In this document: piece after piece, positions 23,009 to 30,528 of the stretch
How positions within the stretch are numbered: position 1 is the first letter of the stretch
Layout of the letters: every line of letters starts with the position of its first letter
DNA from: SOJA01 sp964598485
GTDB lineage: Archaea; Thermoproteota; Bathyarchaeia; Bathyarchaeales; Bathycorpusculaceae
NCBI GenBank assembly: GCA_964598485.1
Contig: CAZRCD010000001.1
Location: forward strand, 124,001-188,000
DNA length: 64,000 nt
Direction of reading: 5' to 3'
Notes under the pieces: model-generated
What the model saw: only the letters and a program-made list of their open reading frames with translations
Told to the model about the DNA's origin: nothing
The model's database searches: none
Program-made: the position numbers and the translations under genes

Positions 23009-23469
23009 TCATCAAGGGTTTTCTAGATAGATCGTTTAGCCCGCCGGCTCCAGCTGTGAGAGCGTTTATCTCGATTGAGAGGCTTGGAGTTGAGGGTTAC
23101 GTCAAGCTGCTCATCGACACTGGTGCCTCCTCTACGGCCATGCTGGATAAGGACAGAGAGCTTTTGGGCATCGACTTAGAAAGGATTGAAAGGGCTCCTG
23201 TGAAAATCGGTGGAATAGGAGGGCTTGTTGACACTTACTTGGCGAGCAACACTAAGCTGAGCTTTAGAGCCCAGGACGGTGAATACGTAGAGACGGTTGA
23301 TGTTCTCGTTTTAAAACACGATCTTATCGGGGTGCCGGGGGATGTTGCCAGACGGATCTTGGCGATGCCCTCTTTACTTGGCAGAGACGTGATGAGGAAG
23401 TTCAGGCTAACATACAGTGAGAGGGAAGGGCGCGTTACCTTAGAGGGGTTTTCGAACTTCATCGGATGA
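23005..23469 (+). CDS. Retropepsin-like aspartic protease, pair 2
   Basis: 154 residues. The N-terminal FLDRSFSPPAPAVRAFISIE is shared with pair 3. The catalytic Asp38 is in KLLIDTGASSTAMLDKD, a GGIGGL loop follows, and PSLLGRDVMRKFRLTY gives the second retropepsin element. No signal peptide or membrane helix, so it is cytoplasmic. It is translationally coupled to the upstream DUF5678 gene; the GT2 stub ATG overlaps its own stop. Confidence 0.82.
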   Translation: MIIKGFLDRSFSPPAPAVRAFISIERLGVEGYVKLLIDTGASSTAMLDKDRELLGIDLERIERAPVKIGGIGGLVDTYLASNTKLSFRAQDGEYVETVDVLVLKHDLIGVPGDVARRILAMPSLLGRDVMRKFRLTYSEREGRVTLEGFSNFIG

Positions 23470-23630
23470 GTCTGATGGGTAAGAAACCGTTCGTCGTTGC
23501 CTGCATACCTGCCTTTAACGAGGAGAAGACTATAGCGAAAGTGGTTTTGCAGGCTCAGAGGTTTGCGGATAGGGTTGTTGTTTGTGATGACGGAGCGAAG
23601 GCTGAAAAGTATTTAAAGTCCTTTGAGTAA
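23466..23630 (+). pseudogene. GT2 5' stub ending at the VCDDG motif
   Basis: 54 residues: MGKKPFVVACIPAFNEEKTI, AKVVLQAQRFADRVVVCDDG, then unrelated AKAEKYLKSFE and stop. Exact GT2 N-terminus, cut at the nucleotide-binding motif where DNA resembling the next gene's promoter begins. ATG 23466 overlaps the protease stop. Confidence 0.75.
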
Positions 23631-23653
23631 ATGTTTAGTTAGGTGTTTGTGCC

Positions 23654-23893
23654 TTGAGCTCAGAGGCTCTTACAATGCTTATGAAGCATGGGGAAGATAT
23701 GGAGTGGTTTCTCAGTAATTACGATAAATTGGTTAAGAGGTATGATGGTTTGTTTGTGGCTGTTTACGAGCGGGGCGTCATAGATTCTGATGAAGATTTA
23801 GATAGGCTTATTGAAAGGGTTTCACGTAAGTGGCCGCTGGAGCGCGTGATCATAGAGTACGTTTCAAAAGAGAAACCGTTGTTAGTGTTATGA
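23654..23893 (+). CDS. DUF5678 protein of protease pair 3
   Basis: 79 residues from TTG 23654: MEWFLSNYDKLVKRYDGLFV, AVYERGVIDSDEDLDRLIER, VIIEYVSKEKPLLVL. Closest to the pair 2 copy. The stop overlaps the following protease start by 4 bases. Confidence 0.75.
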   Translation: MSSEALTMLMKHGEDMEWFLSNYDKLVKRYDGLFVAVYERGVIDSDEDLDRLIERVSRKWPLERVIIEYVSKEKPLLVL

Positions 23894-24339
23894 GGATAGA
23901 CGGCTATCTCGATGAAAGATATGAACCGCCAGCGCCATTTGTGAGGGCGACCGTCCTCTCGAAGGGCTTAGAGTTAAGGCATGTGGTGAATTTTCACGTT
24001 GATACAGGTGCTGCTGTTACAACTCTTCTCGATAAAGATGTCAAACGCCTAAAAATAGATCTAGAGAAGCTGAAGAGAGCTGAGAGAGGTCTTTTTGGAA
24101 TTGGGGGATCCCTTACTACATACGTTATTGAGGATTCTGCACTCTTATTTCAGGCTGGAAACGGGAAAGTAGTTGAGGAAAGGTTACGTATCTATGCTGG
24201 TGTACACGACGTTGAGAGACTCTCTAAGGTGGAGCGGAAGCTGATTTTGGAGTTGCCATCCCTTCTGGGCAGAGATTTGATTTACAGATTCAAGCTAGTG
24301 CTGGATAAAGCCCAAAACCAAGTCTACTTAGAGCGCTAA
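23890..24339 (+). CDS. Retropepsin-like aspartic protease, pair 3
   Basis: 149 residues from ATG 23890. YLDERYEPPAPFVRATVLSK, catalytic Asp38 in NFHVDTGAAVTTLLDKD, FGIGGSLTTYV loop, and PSLLGRDLIYRFKLV. It is clearly paralogous to pair 2 along its whole length, so the protease and DUF5678 genes duplicated or moved as a unit. Expected to work as a homodimer in the cytoplasm; target unknown. Confidence 0.82.
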   Translation: MRIDGYLDERYEPPAPFVRATVLSKGLELRHVVNFHVDTGAAVTTLLDKDVKRLKIDLEKLKRAERGLFGIGGSLTTYVIEDSALLFQAGNGKVVEERLRIYAGVHDVERLSKVERKLILELPSLLGRDLIYRFKLVLDKAQNQVYLER

Positions 24340-24370
24340 GGATGCTTTTTAGAATCGTAGGCTAGCCACT

Positions 24371-24577
24371 TTGAACGATAAACCATCTATTGTTGTGGGT
24401 ATTCCTGCGTTTAATGAGGAGAGGACTATTGCTGGGGTTGTTTTGCAGGCTCAGAGGTTTGTGAATAGGGTTGTTGTTTGTGATGACGGTTCTATGAGTA
24501 TGCTCGCTGAGATGGTGAGTCGTAACGCGCTCAAAATGAGGCTAAGTTTATATTTGCTTGACTGCTCGTTAGCTTAG
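24371..24577 (+). pseudogene. GT2 5' stub ending at the VCDDGS motif
   Basis: 68 residues from TTG 24371: SIVVGIPAFNEERTIAGVVL, QAQRFVNRVVVCDDGS, then unrelated residues to the stop at 24577. Same cut point as the stubs at 18464 and 23466. The TumA-like gene starts 4 bp later. Confidence 0.75.
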
Positions 24578-24580
24578 AGT

Positions 24581-24895
24581 ATGGCGGTGAAGTGTAGGAT
24601 GGTTGAGGTTTCGGTTTTGTTGGAGCGTGTGTCCAAGGCTACTGGCGAAGTGAAGGAGAAGATTATGGCTAAGGGCATTGTTGAGTATCTTAAGTCTAGT
24701 TTGCGTGAGGTTAACGCTGAGATAATTGGGCTCTGTAACAGATATGGGGTTGCTTCGGCGAGGGATATGGAGGAGAAATATAAGCGTGGAGAGCTTGAGG
24801 AAGAGGGTACGTGGCGTGACTTCTTTAAGTTAAGCCATCTAGAAGAGCGCAAGGAAATTTTGGAGACGTTACTCGAGGAAACGTCGGTTGAGTAG
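24581..24895 (+). CDS. TumA-like antitoxin, copy 2
   Basis: 104 residues, coiled-coil rich: LLERVSKATGEVKEKIMAKG, EYLKSSLREVNAEIIGL, ending ETLLEETSVE. It overlaps the TumE-type gene by 8 bases. Its last codons recur as a fragment at about 19973. The role is inferred from pairing. Confidence 0.65.
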   Translation: MAVKCRMVEVSVLLERVSKATGEVKEKIMAKGIVEYLKSSLREVNAEIIGLCNRYGVASARDMEEKYKRGELEEEGTWRDFFKLSHLEERKEILETLLEETSVE

Positions 24896-25283
24896 AAGAG
24901 AAGTTTACAAGCTCATCTGCGGGGTCGCTGAAAGAGAATATGCGGACATTGTGCAGAGAACCAGTTTTGATGACGAGAGCGCTAGAATTTACTTCGTTGA
25001 TGAAAGTTTTCTTGAGGTTTGGCTTTACAGAAGTGAAAACCTCATGAAACGGTATGCCTTCCACTGGGAAAGGAGACATGTTAACGGAAAGATCTTTAGG
25101 CATGATAATGCTCCTCACGTTCGATGGAGAGGGGTTGAAACCTTTCCTAAACACTTCCATTATGAAACCGAATCCAACGCTATTGAAAGCCACATTCCAG
25201 ACGATCCTATATCCGCCACCAAATATTTTTTAAACTTTGTAAGAGACTTTCTCAAGAAAGTTGGTCTATTCAAAACTCATTGA
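24888..25283 (+). CDS. TumE-family toxin (DUF6516), copy 2
   Basis: 131 residues from TTG 24888. Signature RYAFHWERRHVNGKIFRHDN, APHVRW, then ETFPKHFHY, as in TumE proteins. It is complete, unlike the stub at 19989. It is diverged from copy 1, so the two pairs should not cross-neutralise fully. Confidence 0.8.
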   Translation: MSRREVYKLICGVAEREYADIVQRTSFDDESARIYFVDESFLEVWLYRSENLMKRYAFHWERRHVNGKIFRHDNAPHVRWRGVETFPKHFHYETESNAIESHIPDDPISATKYFLNFVRDFLKKVGLFKTH

Positions 25284-25402
25284 GAGAATGAAGTGTTAGA
25301 GAAAGATAAAGTGATGTTGAAACGCTGTTAAAGTGTTGGAAACATTCCGTAAAACGTTTCAAACGACTAGAGAAATCGTAAGCCGAGATAAATGGCATGG
25401 TC

Positions 25403-25570
25403 ATGAGGGTTCTTGTTTTGGCTCAGTATTTTCCTCCGGATATGGGTGGTGGAGCTACTAGGGCTTATAATGTTGCTGAGGGGCTTTTGAAGGCTGGTTT
25501 GAATAAAACTTATGAATGGGTTAGGGAGAACCAAGAGTACATCGAAAGAGTGCAGAGTTTGAGCGTATAA
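25403..25570 (+). pseudogene. In-frame chimera: GT4 5' end fused to epimerase 3' end
   Basis: An open 55-residue frame: MRVLVLAQYFPPDMGGGATR, AYNVAEGLLKAG, then LNKTYEWVRENQEYIERVQS and LSV. The first half is the GT4 N-terminus (as at 29307), the second the last 22 residues of the epimerase at 16381. The join at about 25495 keeps the frame. It probably arose by recombination at the short GGCTGGTTTG/AACTGGTTTG similarity. No function is expected, but it is expressible. Confidence 0.8.
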
Positions 25571-25822
25571 ATAGGTGTTAATGACAGCATTTCAAATGTG
25601 GGTGTTAGAGATTGACTGAGCGTATTGAAGTGAATCCTAAGGTTTTAGGTGGAAAACCTGTGATTAGGGGGACGAGGATTCCTGTGTACTTGATTCTGGA
25701 GCTTTTGTCTGCTGGTTATGATTTTAAGAGGATAATGGAGGCTTACCCCACTTTAAAGGAAGAAGACATTAAAGCTGCTGTTGAGTATGCTACTAAGATC
25801 GTTAAAAATGAAGAAGCCTTAG
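25495..25822 (+). repeat. About 330-bp direct repeat, copy 2
   Basis: Nearly identical to 17335-17666: epimerase 3' end, intergenic DNA and DUF433 gene. Here the epimerase body and the DUF5615 toxin that flank copy 1 are missing. Confidence 0.85.
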
Positions 25823-25827
25823 AGTAG
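25612..25827 (+). CDS. DUF433 antitoxin-like protein, copy 2 (orphan)
   Basis: 71 residues from TTG 25612, differing from copy 1 by one internal substitution (EEDI for EEEI) and the end (EEALE and stop). No DUF5615 toxin follows; the next DNA is an epimerase remnant. An orphan copy could still neutralise the toxin of copy 1. Confidence 0.8.
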   Translation: MTERIEVNPKVLGGKPVIRGTRIPVYLILELLSAGYDFKRIMEAYPTLKEEDIKAAVEYATKIVKNEEALE

Positions 25828-25950
25828 CATCGATAGAAAAAGCTGAGAAAATTAGGTTATGAGCTGAAGATGGAAATGAAAGCTGGTTTAAAGAAGATTT
25901 AGTGGATCGTTGAGAACAAGGATAGAATAGTAGCAAGTGTTACGTTTTGA
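25828..25950 (+). pseudogene. Epimerase 3'-end stub, frameshifted
   Basis: ASIEKAEKI, then after a frame change GYELKMEMKAGLKKI and WIVENKDRIVASVTF. A third decayed copy of the 16381-type epimerase end. It lies upstream of RDML leader copy 4, just as similar stubs precede copy 3. Confidence 0.65.
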
Positions 25951-25998
25951 AGAAAAGCTTTCCAAAATTGTTAGTTAGGTTTGCCTTTTTGTGTTTTT

Positions 25999-26113
25999 CC
26001 GAGGGGTTGCTTCGTGAGGTATGGGACGGTTGGAAACATGTTGTTTAGAGTCGGATGTTGATTAAAGTTTTATATGTTAGGTGCTTAAAGAATACGTTTT
26101 TGGTAGTTATCGT
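25999..26113 (+). promoter_or_regulatory. RDML leader/promoter, copy 4
   Basis: CCGAGGGGTTGCTTCGTGAG block, GGAAACATGTTGTTTAGAGT, and TATA-like TTTTATATG at 26068-26076. The part from 26047 is identical to copy 1. ATG 26114 is the matching start. Confidence 0.6.
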
Positions 26114-26473
26114 ATGGTAGTGACTCGGGATATGTTGGTTTCTGTTAGGCGGGTGGCTAGGCGTAGGCGTGTTTGGTTTAGCGTTTTAGGTCGAGTGGAA
26201 CGAGGTATCGTCAACCTCACTATTAGATGTGTCGAGGAGGTTAGAAGCGTAAAGTTGGCCATGATAGTGAAGGCCATTGTGGATAAGCTGAAGCTGGCTG
26301 TGAGGAGTAGGGTGGAGAGGCTGATGGGTAGTGTTGGAAGCTCGCTTGCTCGAGCGATTGCCGAGATTGCCGTTTCATGGGGGAACCTTGAAGCCGTAAA
26401 GTGGGCTATAGATAGGGGTTTCATAAGGTATGTGACGGTTATGGAAATGAATCGGCCTTTTTCACGCTTTTAA
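26114..26473 (+). CDS. RDML-family small basic protein, copy 4 (N-type I, C-type B)
   Basis: 119 residues. The first half is identical in DNA to copy 1 (to 26303) and the second half nearly identical to copy 3. The change falls at the codons following KLAV, at bases GGCTGTGA shared by both. An intact GT2 starts 15 bp after the stop. With copies 1-3 this completes all four half combinations. Confidence 0.65.
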   Translation: MVVTRDMLVSVRRVARRRRVWFSVLGRVERGIVNLTIRCVEEVRSVKLAMIVKAIVDKLKLAVRSRVERLMGSVGSSLARAIAEIAVSWGNLEAVKWAIDRGFIRYVTVMEMNRPFSRF

Positions 26474-26487
26474 CGGGATGAATTGTT

Positions 26488-27462
26488 TTGGATAAGAGCA
26501 AAGACGAGTATTCCCCGGTGCTAGAGGCTGGAACTGGTTTAGAGAAGACTGCTGTTGTTGAGGGTGAGCCCTTTGTTGTTGTGGGTATTCCAGCGTTTAA
26601 CGAGGAGAAGACTATTGCCAAGGTTGTAGTTGAAGCGCAGAAGTATGCGGATAGGGTTGTGGTTTGTGATGATGGTTCTGTGGATTTGACCGTTGAGATT
26701 GCTGAGCGTTTGGGTGCTGATGTTGTTAGGCATGAGCGTAATCTGGGTTATGGTGTTGCTGTTCAGCGCTTGTTTAGGTGTGCTAGGGAGTTGGGTGCTG
26801 ATGTTTTGGTTACTTTGGATGCTGATGGACAGCATGATCCTAGTGAGATTCCCTTGTTGACAAAGCCTATTGTTGAGAATGAGGCCGACATAGTTATTGG
26901 TTCGAGACTTGTTGATAAGCGTTTAGCGTATACTATGCCTTGGTATAGGAGGGCTGGTGTAAAGTTTATCACAAGACTTGTTAATAACACGTCGAAACAC
27001 GGTGTCAAGGATGCGCAGAGTGGGTTCAGAGCTTATAACCGTAAGTCTATAGGGACGTTAGCTGTGTTAGAGAACGGGATGGGTGTCAGCGTTGAAATTT
27101 TGATTAACGCTAGAAAGCAGGGTTTGAGGATTCGGGAGGTTTCGGCAAAGTGCAATTACGAGGGCGTTGAAAATTCTACTCGTAATCCGGTAAGGCATGG
27201 AGCTGATGTTGTGATGTCGATTGTTAAGCTTATGGTTGAAGACAAGCCTCTGGCTTTGCTTGGAATACCAGGCATGTTATTTCTGGTGGCTGGTGCTGTT
27301 TTCGGCGCTTGGATGCTACATATTTACGCTACGGAACATCACATAGTCACGAACATTGCTTTGGCATCCATAACGTTCATCCTGATAGGTTTCTTCGCAT
27401 TATCGACAGCAATAACATTGTATGCAATTTCAAGGCTTGCAAGAAGAACAAACAGCAAATAA
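26488..27462 (+). CDS. GT2 glycosyltransferase, dolichyl-phosphate-sugar synthase type, copy 2
   Basis: 324 residues from TTG 26488. VVGIPAFNEEKTIAKVVVEA, VVVCDDGSVD, VTLDADGQHDPSEI, VIGSRLVDKR and two C-terminal membrane helices, as in copy 1 at 11905. The two proteins are alike throughout but differ at the N-terminus, which here continues from type B RDML DNA. It probably makes a polyprenyl-phosphate sugar. Confidence 0.88.
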   Translation: MDKSKDEYSPVLEAGTGLEKTAVVEGEPFVVVGIPAFNEEKTIAKVVVEAQKYADRVVVCDDGSVDLTVEIAERLGADVVRHERNLGYGVAVQRLFRCARELGADVLVTLDADGQHDPSEIPLLTKPIVENEADIVIGSRLVDKRLAYTMPWYRRAGVKFITRLVNNTSKHGVKDAQSGFRAYNRKSIGTLAVLENGMGVSVEILINARKQGLRIREVSAKCNYEGVENSTRNPVRHGADVVMSIVKLMVEDKPLALLGIPGMLFLVAGAVFGAWMLHIYATEHHIVTNIALASITFILIGFFALSTAITLYAISRLARRTNSK

Positions 27463-27534
27463 TTTGACATTGTAGCTGCAGCTCTGGAAAGCGACCTAAA
27501 TAGAGAATTCGTAAAGGGTGAGTGCAGCAGAAAT

Positions 27535-27903
27535 TTGAGAATAGTGTGGCGTCCTAAGCCTGGCGTGATCGCTGTGGTGACATCAGCAAATAATGTGCCC
27601 ATAAGGTTGACTGAAGAGCGTTGGTTTCATATAATAGAGTTTCATAGGGAACTTGAACCTTTTCAGCCCGAAATTCTCATGGCAATAGTTAATCCTGACA
27701 GGCTTTATTTTTCGCCACCGAGCCTAGAACCGAATTTTGCCGCCGTGAAAGTCTTTGCTCGACTTGTTGAATTCGGTTTAGCGAGAAATCTGGTAGTTCA
27801 CTATAGGGAGGTTTCGCCGTCCAATGGATTTATATTAACGGCTCTCGTAATGTCTGATAAGAGACTTGATAGGAGATTTAAGTTGTGGCGGAGACTAGGA
27901 TGA
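27535..27903 (+). CDS. Putative PBECR/DUF4258-like toxin, copy 2
   Basis: 122 residues from TTG 27535, highly similar to 13247 (RLTEERWFHIIEFHRELEPF, NPDRLYF, NGFILTALVMSD). It overlaps a DUF2283 gene by 19 bp, as copy 1 does. Both copies follow a GT2 3' end at a similar distance, so they travelled with it. Confidence 0.55.
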   Translation: MRIVWRPKPGVIAVVTSANNVPIRLTEERWFHIIEFHRELEPFQPEILMAIVNPDRLYFSPPSLEPNFAAVKVFARLVEFGLARNLVVHYREVSPSNGFILTALVMSDKRLDRRFKLWRRLG

Positions 27904-28157
27904 GAATGGCTATAGATCCGTTCAAGGTTATTGGAAAAGCTTTGATTGGTGCTAAAAAACAAGGGGTTCCTAGAAGGGTGGTGTCTGTGGACTACGATGA
28001 AGAGTCTGACGTACTTTATGTTAAGTTTAGACATGCAAGGATGGTTGACAGTGAGTCACTGGATGATGAGGGATTTGTGGTTGCTTCTTTGGACGAGCAG
28101 GGAAAGGTTGCAGGGCTAATGATTATGCAAGCGTCAAGGTTCGCTGAGGCTTCTTGA
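27885..28157 (+). CDS. DUF2283 protein, putative antitoxin, copy 2
   Basis: 90 residues: RRVVSVDYDEESDVLYVKFR, VVASLDEQGKVAGLMIMQAS. Near twin of the protein at 13597. It ends the duplicated block; a long glycosyltransferase operon begins 130 bp downstream behind a TTTTTTAAATTAA promoter-like stretch. Confidence 0.75.
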   Translation: MAETRMRMAIDPFKVIGKALIGAKKQGVPRRVVSVDYDEESDVLYVKFRHARMVDSESLDDEGFVVASLDEQGKVAGLMIMQASRFAEAS

Positions 28158-28287
28158 GCAACTGTGTGCGAATGAGCAAAAACATTAAAATCGACGCTGA
28201 ATCTTGAAAAGGATATGCGGGACTCGACATAAGTTTTTTAAATTAAGCTGATTTGAGTACTAAGCTCACATGTTTGGGGGATTGTAG

Positions 28288-29304
28288 TTGGCTGGTGAAA
28301 GAATTTTAGTTACTGGTGGCGGCGGATTTATAGGAAGCCACCTTGCTCGATATCTTTATTCGCAGGGGAACTTTGTCAGGGTAGTTGACATAAAATTTGA
28401 TGATTATATTAAAGAGAGATATTACAGTGAAAGGCTTCGGTTGGATTTGAGGGTTTGGGAGAATTGCCTTATTGCGACGAAGGGAATTGATAAGGTTTAT
28501 AATTTTGCTGCTAACATGGGTGGGATAGGCTTTATAACTGCTGTTGGCGCTGAAGTGATGCACGATAATGTTTTGATTAATACGTATATGCTTGAGGCTA
28601 CTAGACAGAATGATGTGAGAAGGTTTTTGTTCAGTTCATCTGCTTGTGTTTATCCTACTTATAAGCAGACTGACCCGGATGTGAAGGGTTTAAGAGAAGA
28701 AGATGCAATTCCGGCTGATCCGGACAATTTCTATGGTTGGGAGAAACTGTACACGGAGAAGACGTGTGAGGCGTATCAGAGAGATTACGGAATGGATATC
28801 AGAGTTCTCAGGTATCATAACATCTATGGACCGGAGGGAACTTACAAGGGTGGAAGGGAAAAGTCGCCAGCAGCGTTGTGTAGAAAAGTAGCGGAAGCGT
28901 CAAACCCGGGAACTGTAACGATATGGGGTGACGGAAAGCAAACGCGGTCTTATTGTTACATTGATGATTGTGTGAAGGGCACGATTTTGCTTATGAAATC
29001 TGATCATCATACACCCATAAACATTGGATCTGAAAGGCTTGTCACAATTGACCAGCTTGCCGATATGGTTGTAAAAATCTCTGGGAAGAGTATAACTAAA
29101 ACGTATGATCTTTCTGCGCCTCAGGGGGTTCGTGGTAGGAACGCGGATATAACTTTGGCTAGGAAGGTTCTTGGGTGGGAGCCGAAAGTAAGCCTAGAGG
29201 AAGGATTAGCTAGAACTTATAAGTGGATTGAAGAGCAGTGTGCTAAAGATAAATTGATGATGGCAAAGCGTGAGATCAAAACTGATGTGGTTATGCGGAA
29301 GTAA
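28288..29304 (+). CDS. GDP-mannose 3,5-epimerase-like SDR
   Basis: 338 residues from TTG 28288. TGGGGFIGSHLARYL, then the GDP-mannose 3,5-epimerase marks FAANMGGIGFI, CVYPTYKQTD, catalytic Y-x3-K as FYGWEKLYTE, GPEGTYKGGREKSPA and WGDGKQTRSYCYIDD. It would convert GDP-mannose to GDP-L-galactose or gulose-type sugars; the exact product in archaea is uncertain. First gene of the main plus-strand glycosylation operon. Confidence 0.85.
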   Translation: MAGERILVTGGGGFIGSHLARYLYSQGNFVRVVDIKFDDYIKERYYSERLRLDLRVWENCLIATKGIDKVYNFAANMGGIGFITAVGAEVMHDNVLINTYMLEATRQNDVRRFLFSSSACVYPTYKQTDPDVKGLREEDAIPADPDNFYGWEKLYTEKTCEAYQRDYGMDIRVLRYHNIYGPEGTYKGGREKSPAALCRKVAEASNPGTVTIWGDGKQTRSYCYIDDCVKGTILLMKSDHHTPINIGSERLVTIDQLADMVVKISGKSITKTYDLSAPQGVRGRNADITLARKVLGWEPKVSLEEGLARTYKWIEEQCAKDKLMMAKREIKTDVVMRK

Positions 29305-29306
29305 TT

Positions 29307-30524
29307 ATGCATAGTTGTTTGAAAGTTTTAGTTCTCGCTCAATACTTTCCTCCGGATATGGGTGGAGCTAGCACTAGAGCTTCTAACGTTGTTAAAGGAT
29401 TGCTTAGTAAAGGTTGTGATGTTACTGTGGTTGCTGCTTTTCCGCATTATCCACATGGAAAGGTGCCAAGAGAATATAGAGGTAAGGCTATAGTTTCTGA
29501 AAAAGCTGGCGATGCAAAGGTCTTGCGTGTTTGGATTCCTGCCTTGCCCCATAGCAGCATAGTTAACAGAGTTATTTTGCATATGTGCTTTATTGTTTCC
29601 TGTTTGTTTGCTTTGCCTTTTGTTGGTGGAGTGGATGTTGTTTGGGCTGCTAATCCTAACTTGTTTTCTTTCTTTCCAGCTGTTGTTTATGGTTTTGTTA
29701 AGCAGAGGCCTATTGTTAGGAATGTTGATGATTTGTGGCCTGAGGTTTTTTATGAGTTGGGACTTGTGCGTTCTAGGTTGATGCGGAAGCTGCTTGATTT
29801 TTTGGCTTGGCTTTCCTATGTTGTTCCAGCGGCTGTTACCCCTATTAGTGCTGGATATAAGCGTAGGATAGTTCAAAAGTATGATGTTTGTGCAGAGAAG
29901 ATTCACGTTATTGAAGTTGGCGTTGATAGAGTTGAGCCTTTAAGTATAGATACGAATGAGAAAAGTCGGTTTGTGGTTATGTATTCTGGCGTTTTAGGCG
30001 TTGGTTATGATTTTGATACGGTTTTGGAGGCTGCGAGGATTTTGGCAAAGAATGAGGATGTTGTTTTTGTGATTAGGGGTGTTGGGGAGCTTGCTCCGAA
30101 GTTGCGGAAACGAATCAGGGAGCTTAATCTCGAGAATGTGATTTTAGATACGAATTTTCTGCCTAAAGAGAAGCTGTCAGCGTTGTTGGGTTCTGCTGAT
30201 GTTTTTGTTCTGCCGATGGCTTCTGCAAGTTTTGTTGATGAGGGACTTCCCACAAAGGTTTTTGAGTATCAAGCTTATGGAAAGCCTATTATTTGTGTTT
30301 CTGGTGGTGAGCCTGCTAGGTATGTTGAGGCAACTAAATCTGGTTTGGTTGTTAAGCCTAAGGACGCTTATGGTTTTGCGGAGGCAGTCCTCAGGCTTTA
30401 CAAGGATAAGAAACTTGCTTCTGAGCTTGGATGGAACGGCTGGCAATATGTTTCAGAGAACTTGACGACGGAAAAAACTGGTGAACGCATATATGAGGTT
30501 TTGGCTTCAGTAAGCTGCAGGTGA
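29307..30524 (+). CDS. GT4 family glycosyltransferase
   Basis: 405 residues. N-terminal acceptor domain starts LKVLVLAQYFPPDMGGASTR; the C-terminal GT-B domain shows YSGVLGVGYDFDTVLEA and the donor-site segment DEGLPTKVFEYQAYGKPI (ExxxxxxE-like). It resembles WbuB/ExpE7-type transferases. It is probably peripheral to the membrane and adds one sugar to the growing glycan. Its 5' end has left three stubs upstream in the island. Confidence 0.88.
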   Translation: MHSCLKVLVLAQYFPPDMGGASTRASNVVKGLLSKGCDVTVVAAFPHYPHGKVPREYRGKAIVSEKAGDAKVLRVWIPALPHSSIVNRVILHMCFIVSCLFALPFVGGVDVVWAANPNLFSFFPAVVYGFVKQRPIVRNVDDLWPEVFYELGLVRSRLMRKLLDFLAWLSYVVPAAVTPISAGYKRRIVQKYDVCAEKIHVIEVGVDRVEPLSIDTNEKSRFVVMYSGVLGVGYDFDTVLEAARILAKNEDVVFVIRGVGELAPKLRKRIRELNLENVILDTNFLPKEKLSALLGSADVFVLPMASASFVDEGLPTKVFEYQAYGKPIICVSGGEPARYVEATKSGLVVKPKDAYGFAEAVLRLYKDKKLASELGWNGWQYVSENLTTEKTGERIYEVLASVSCR

Positions 30525-30528
30525 GGAT

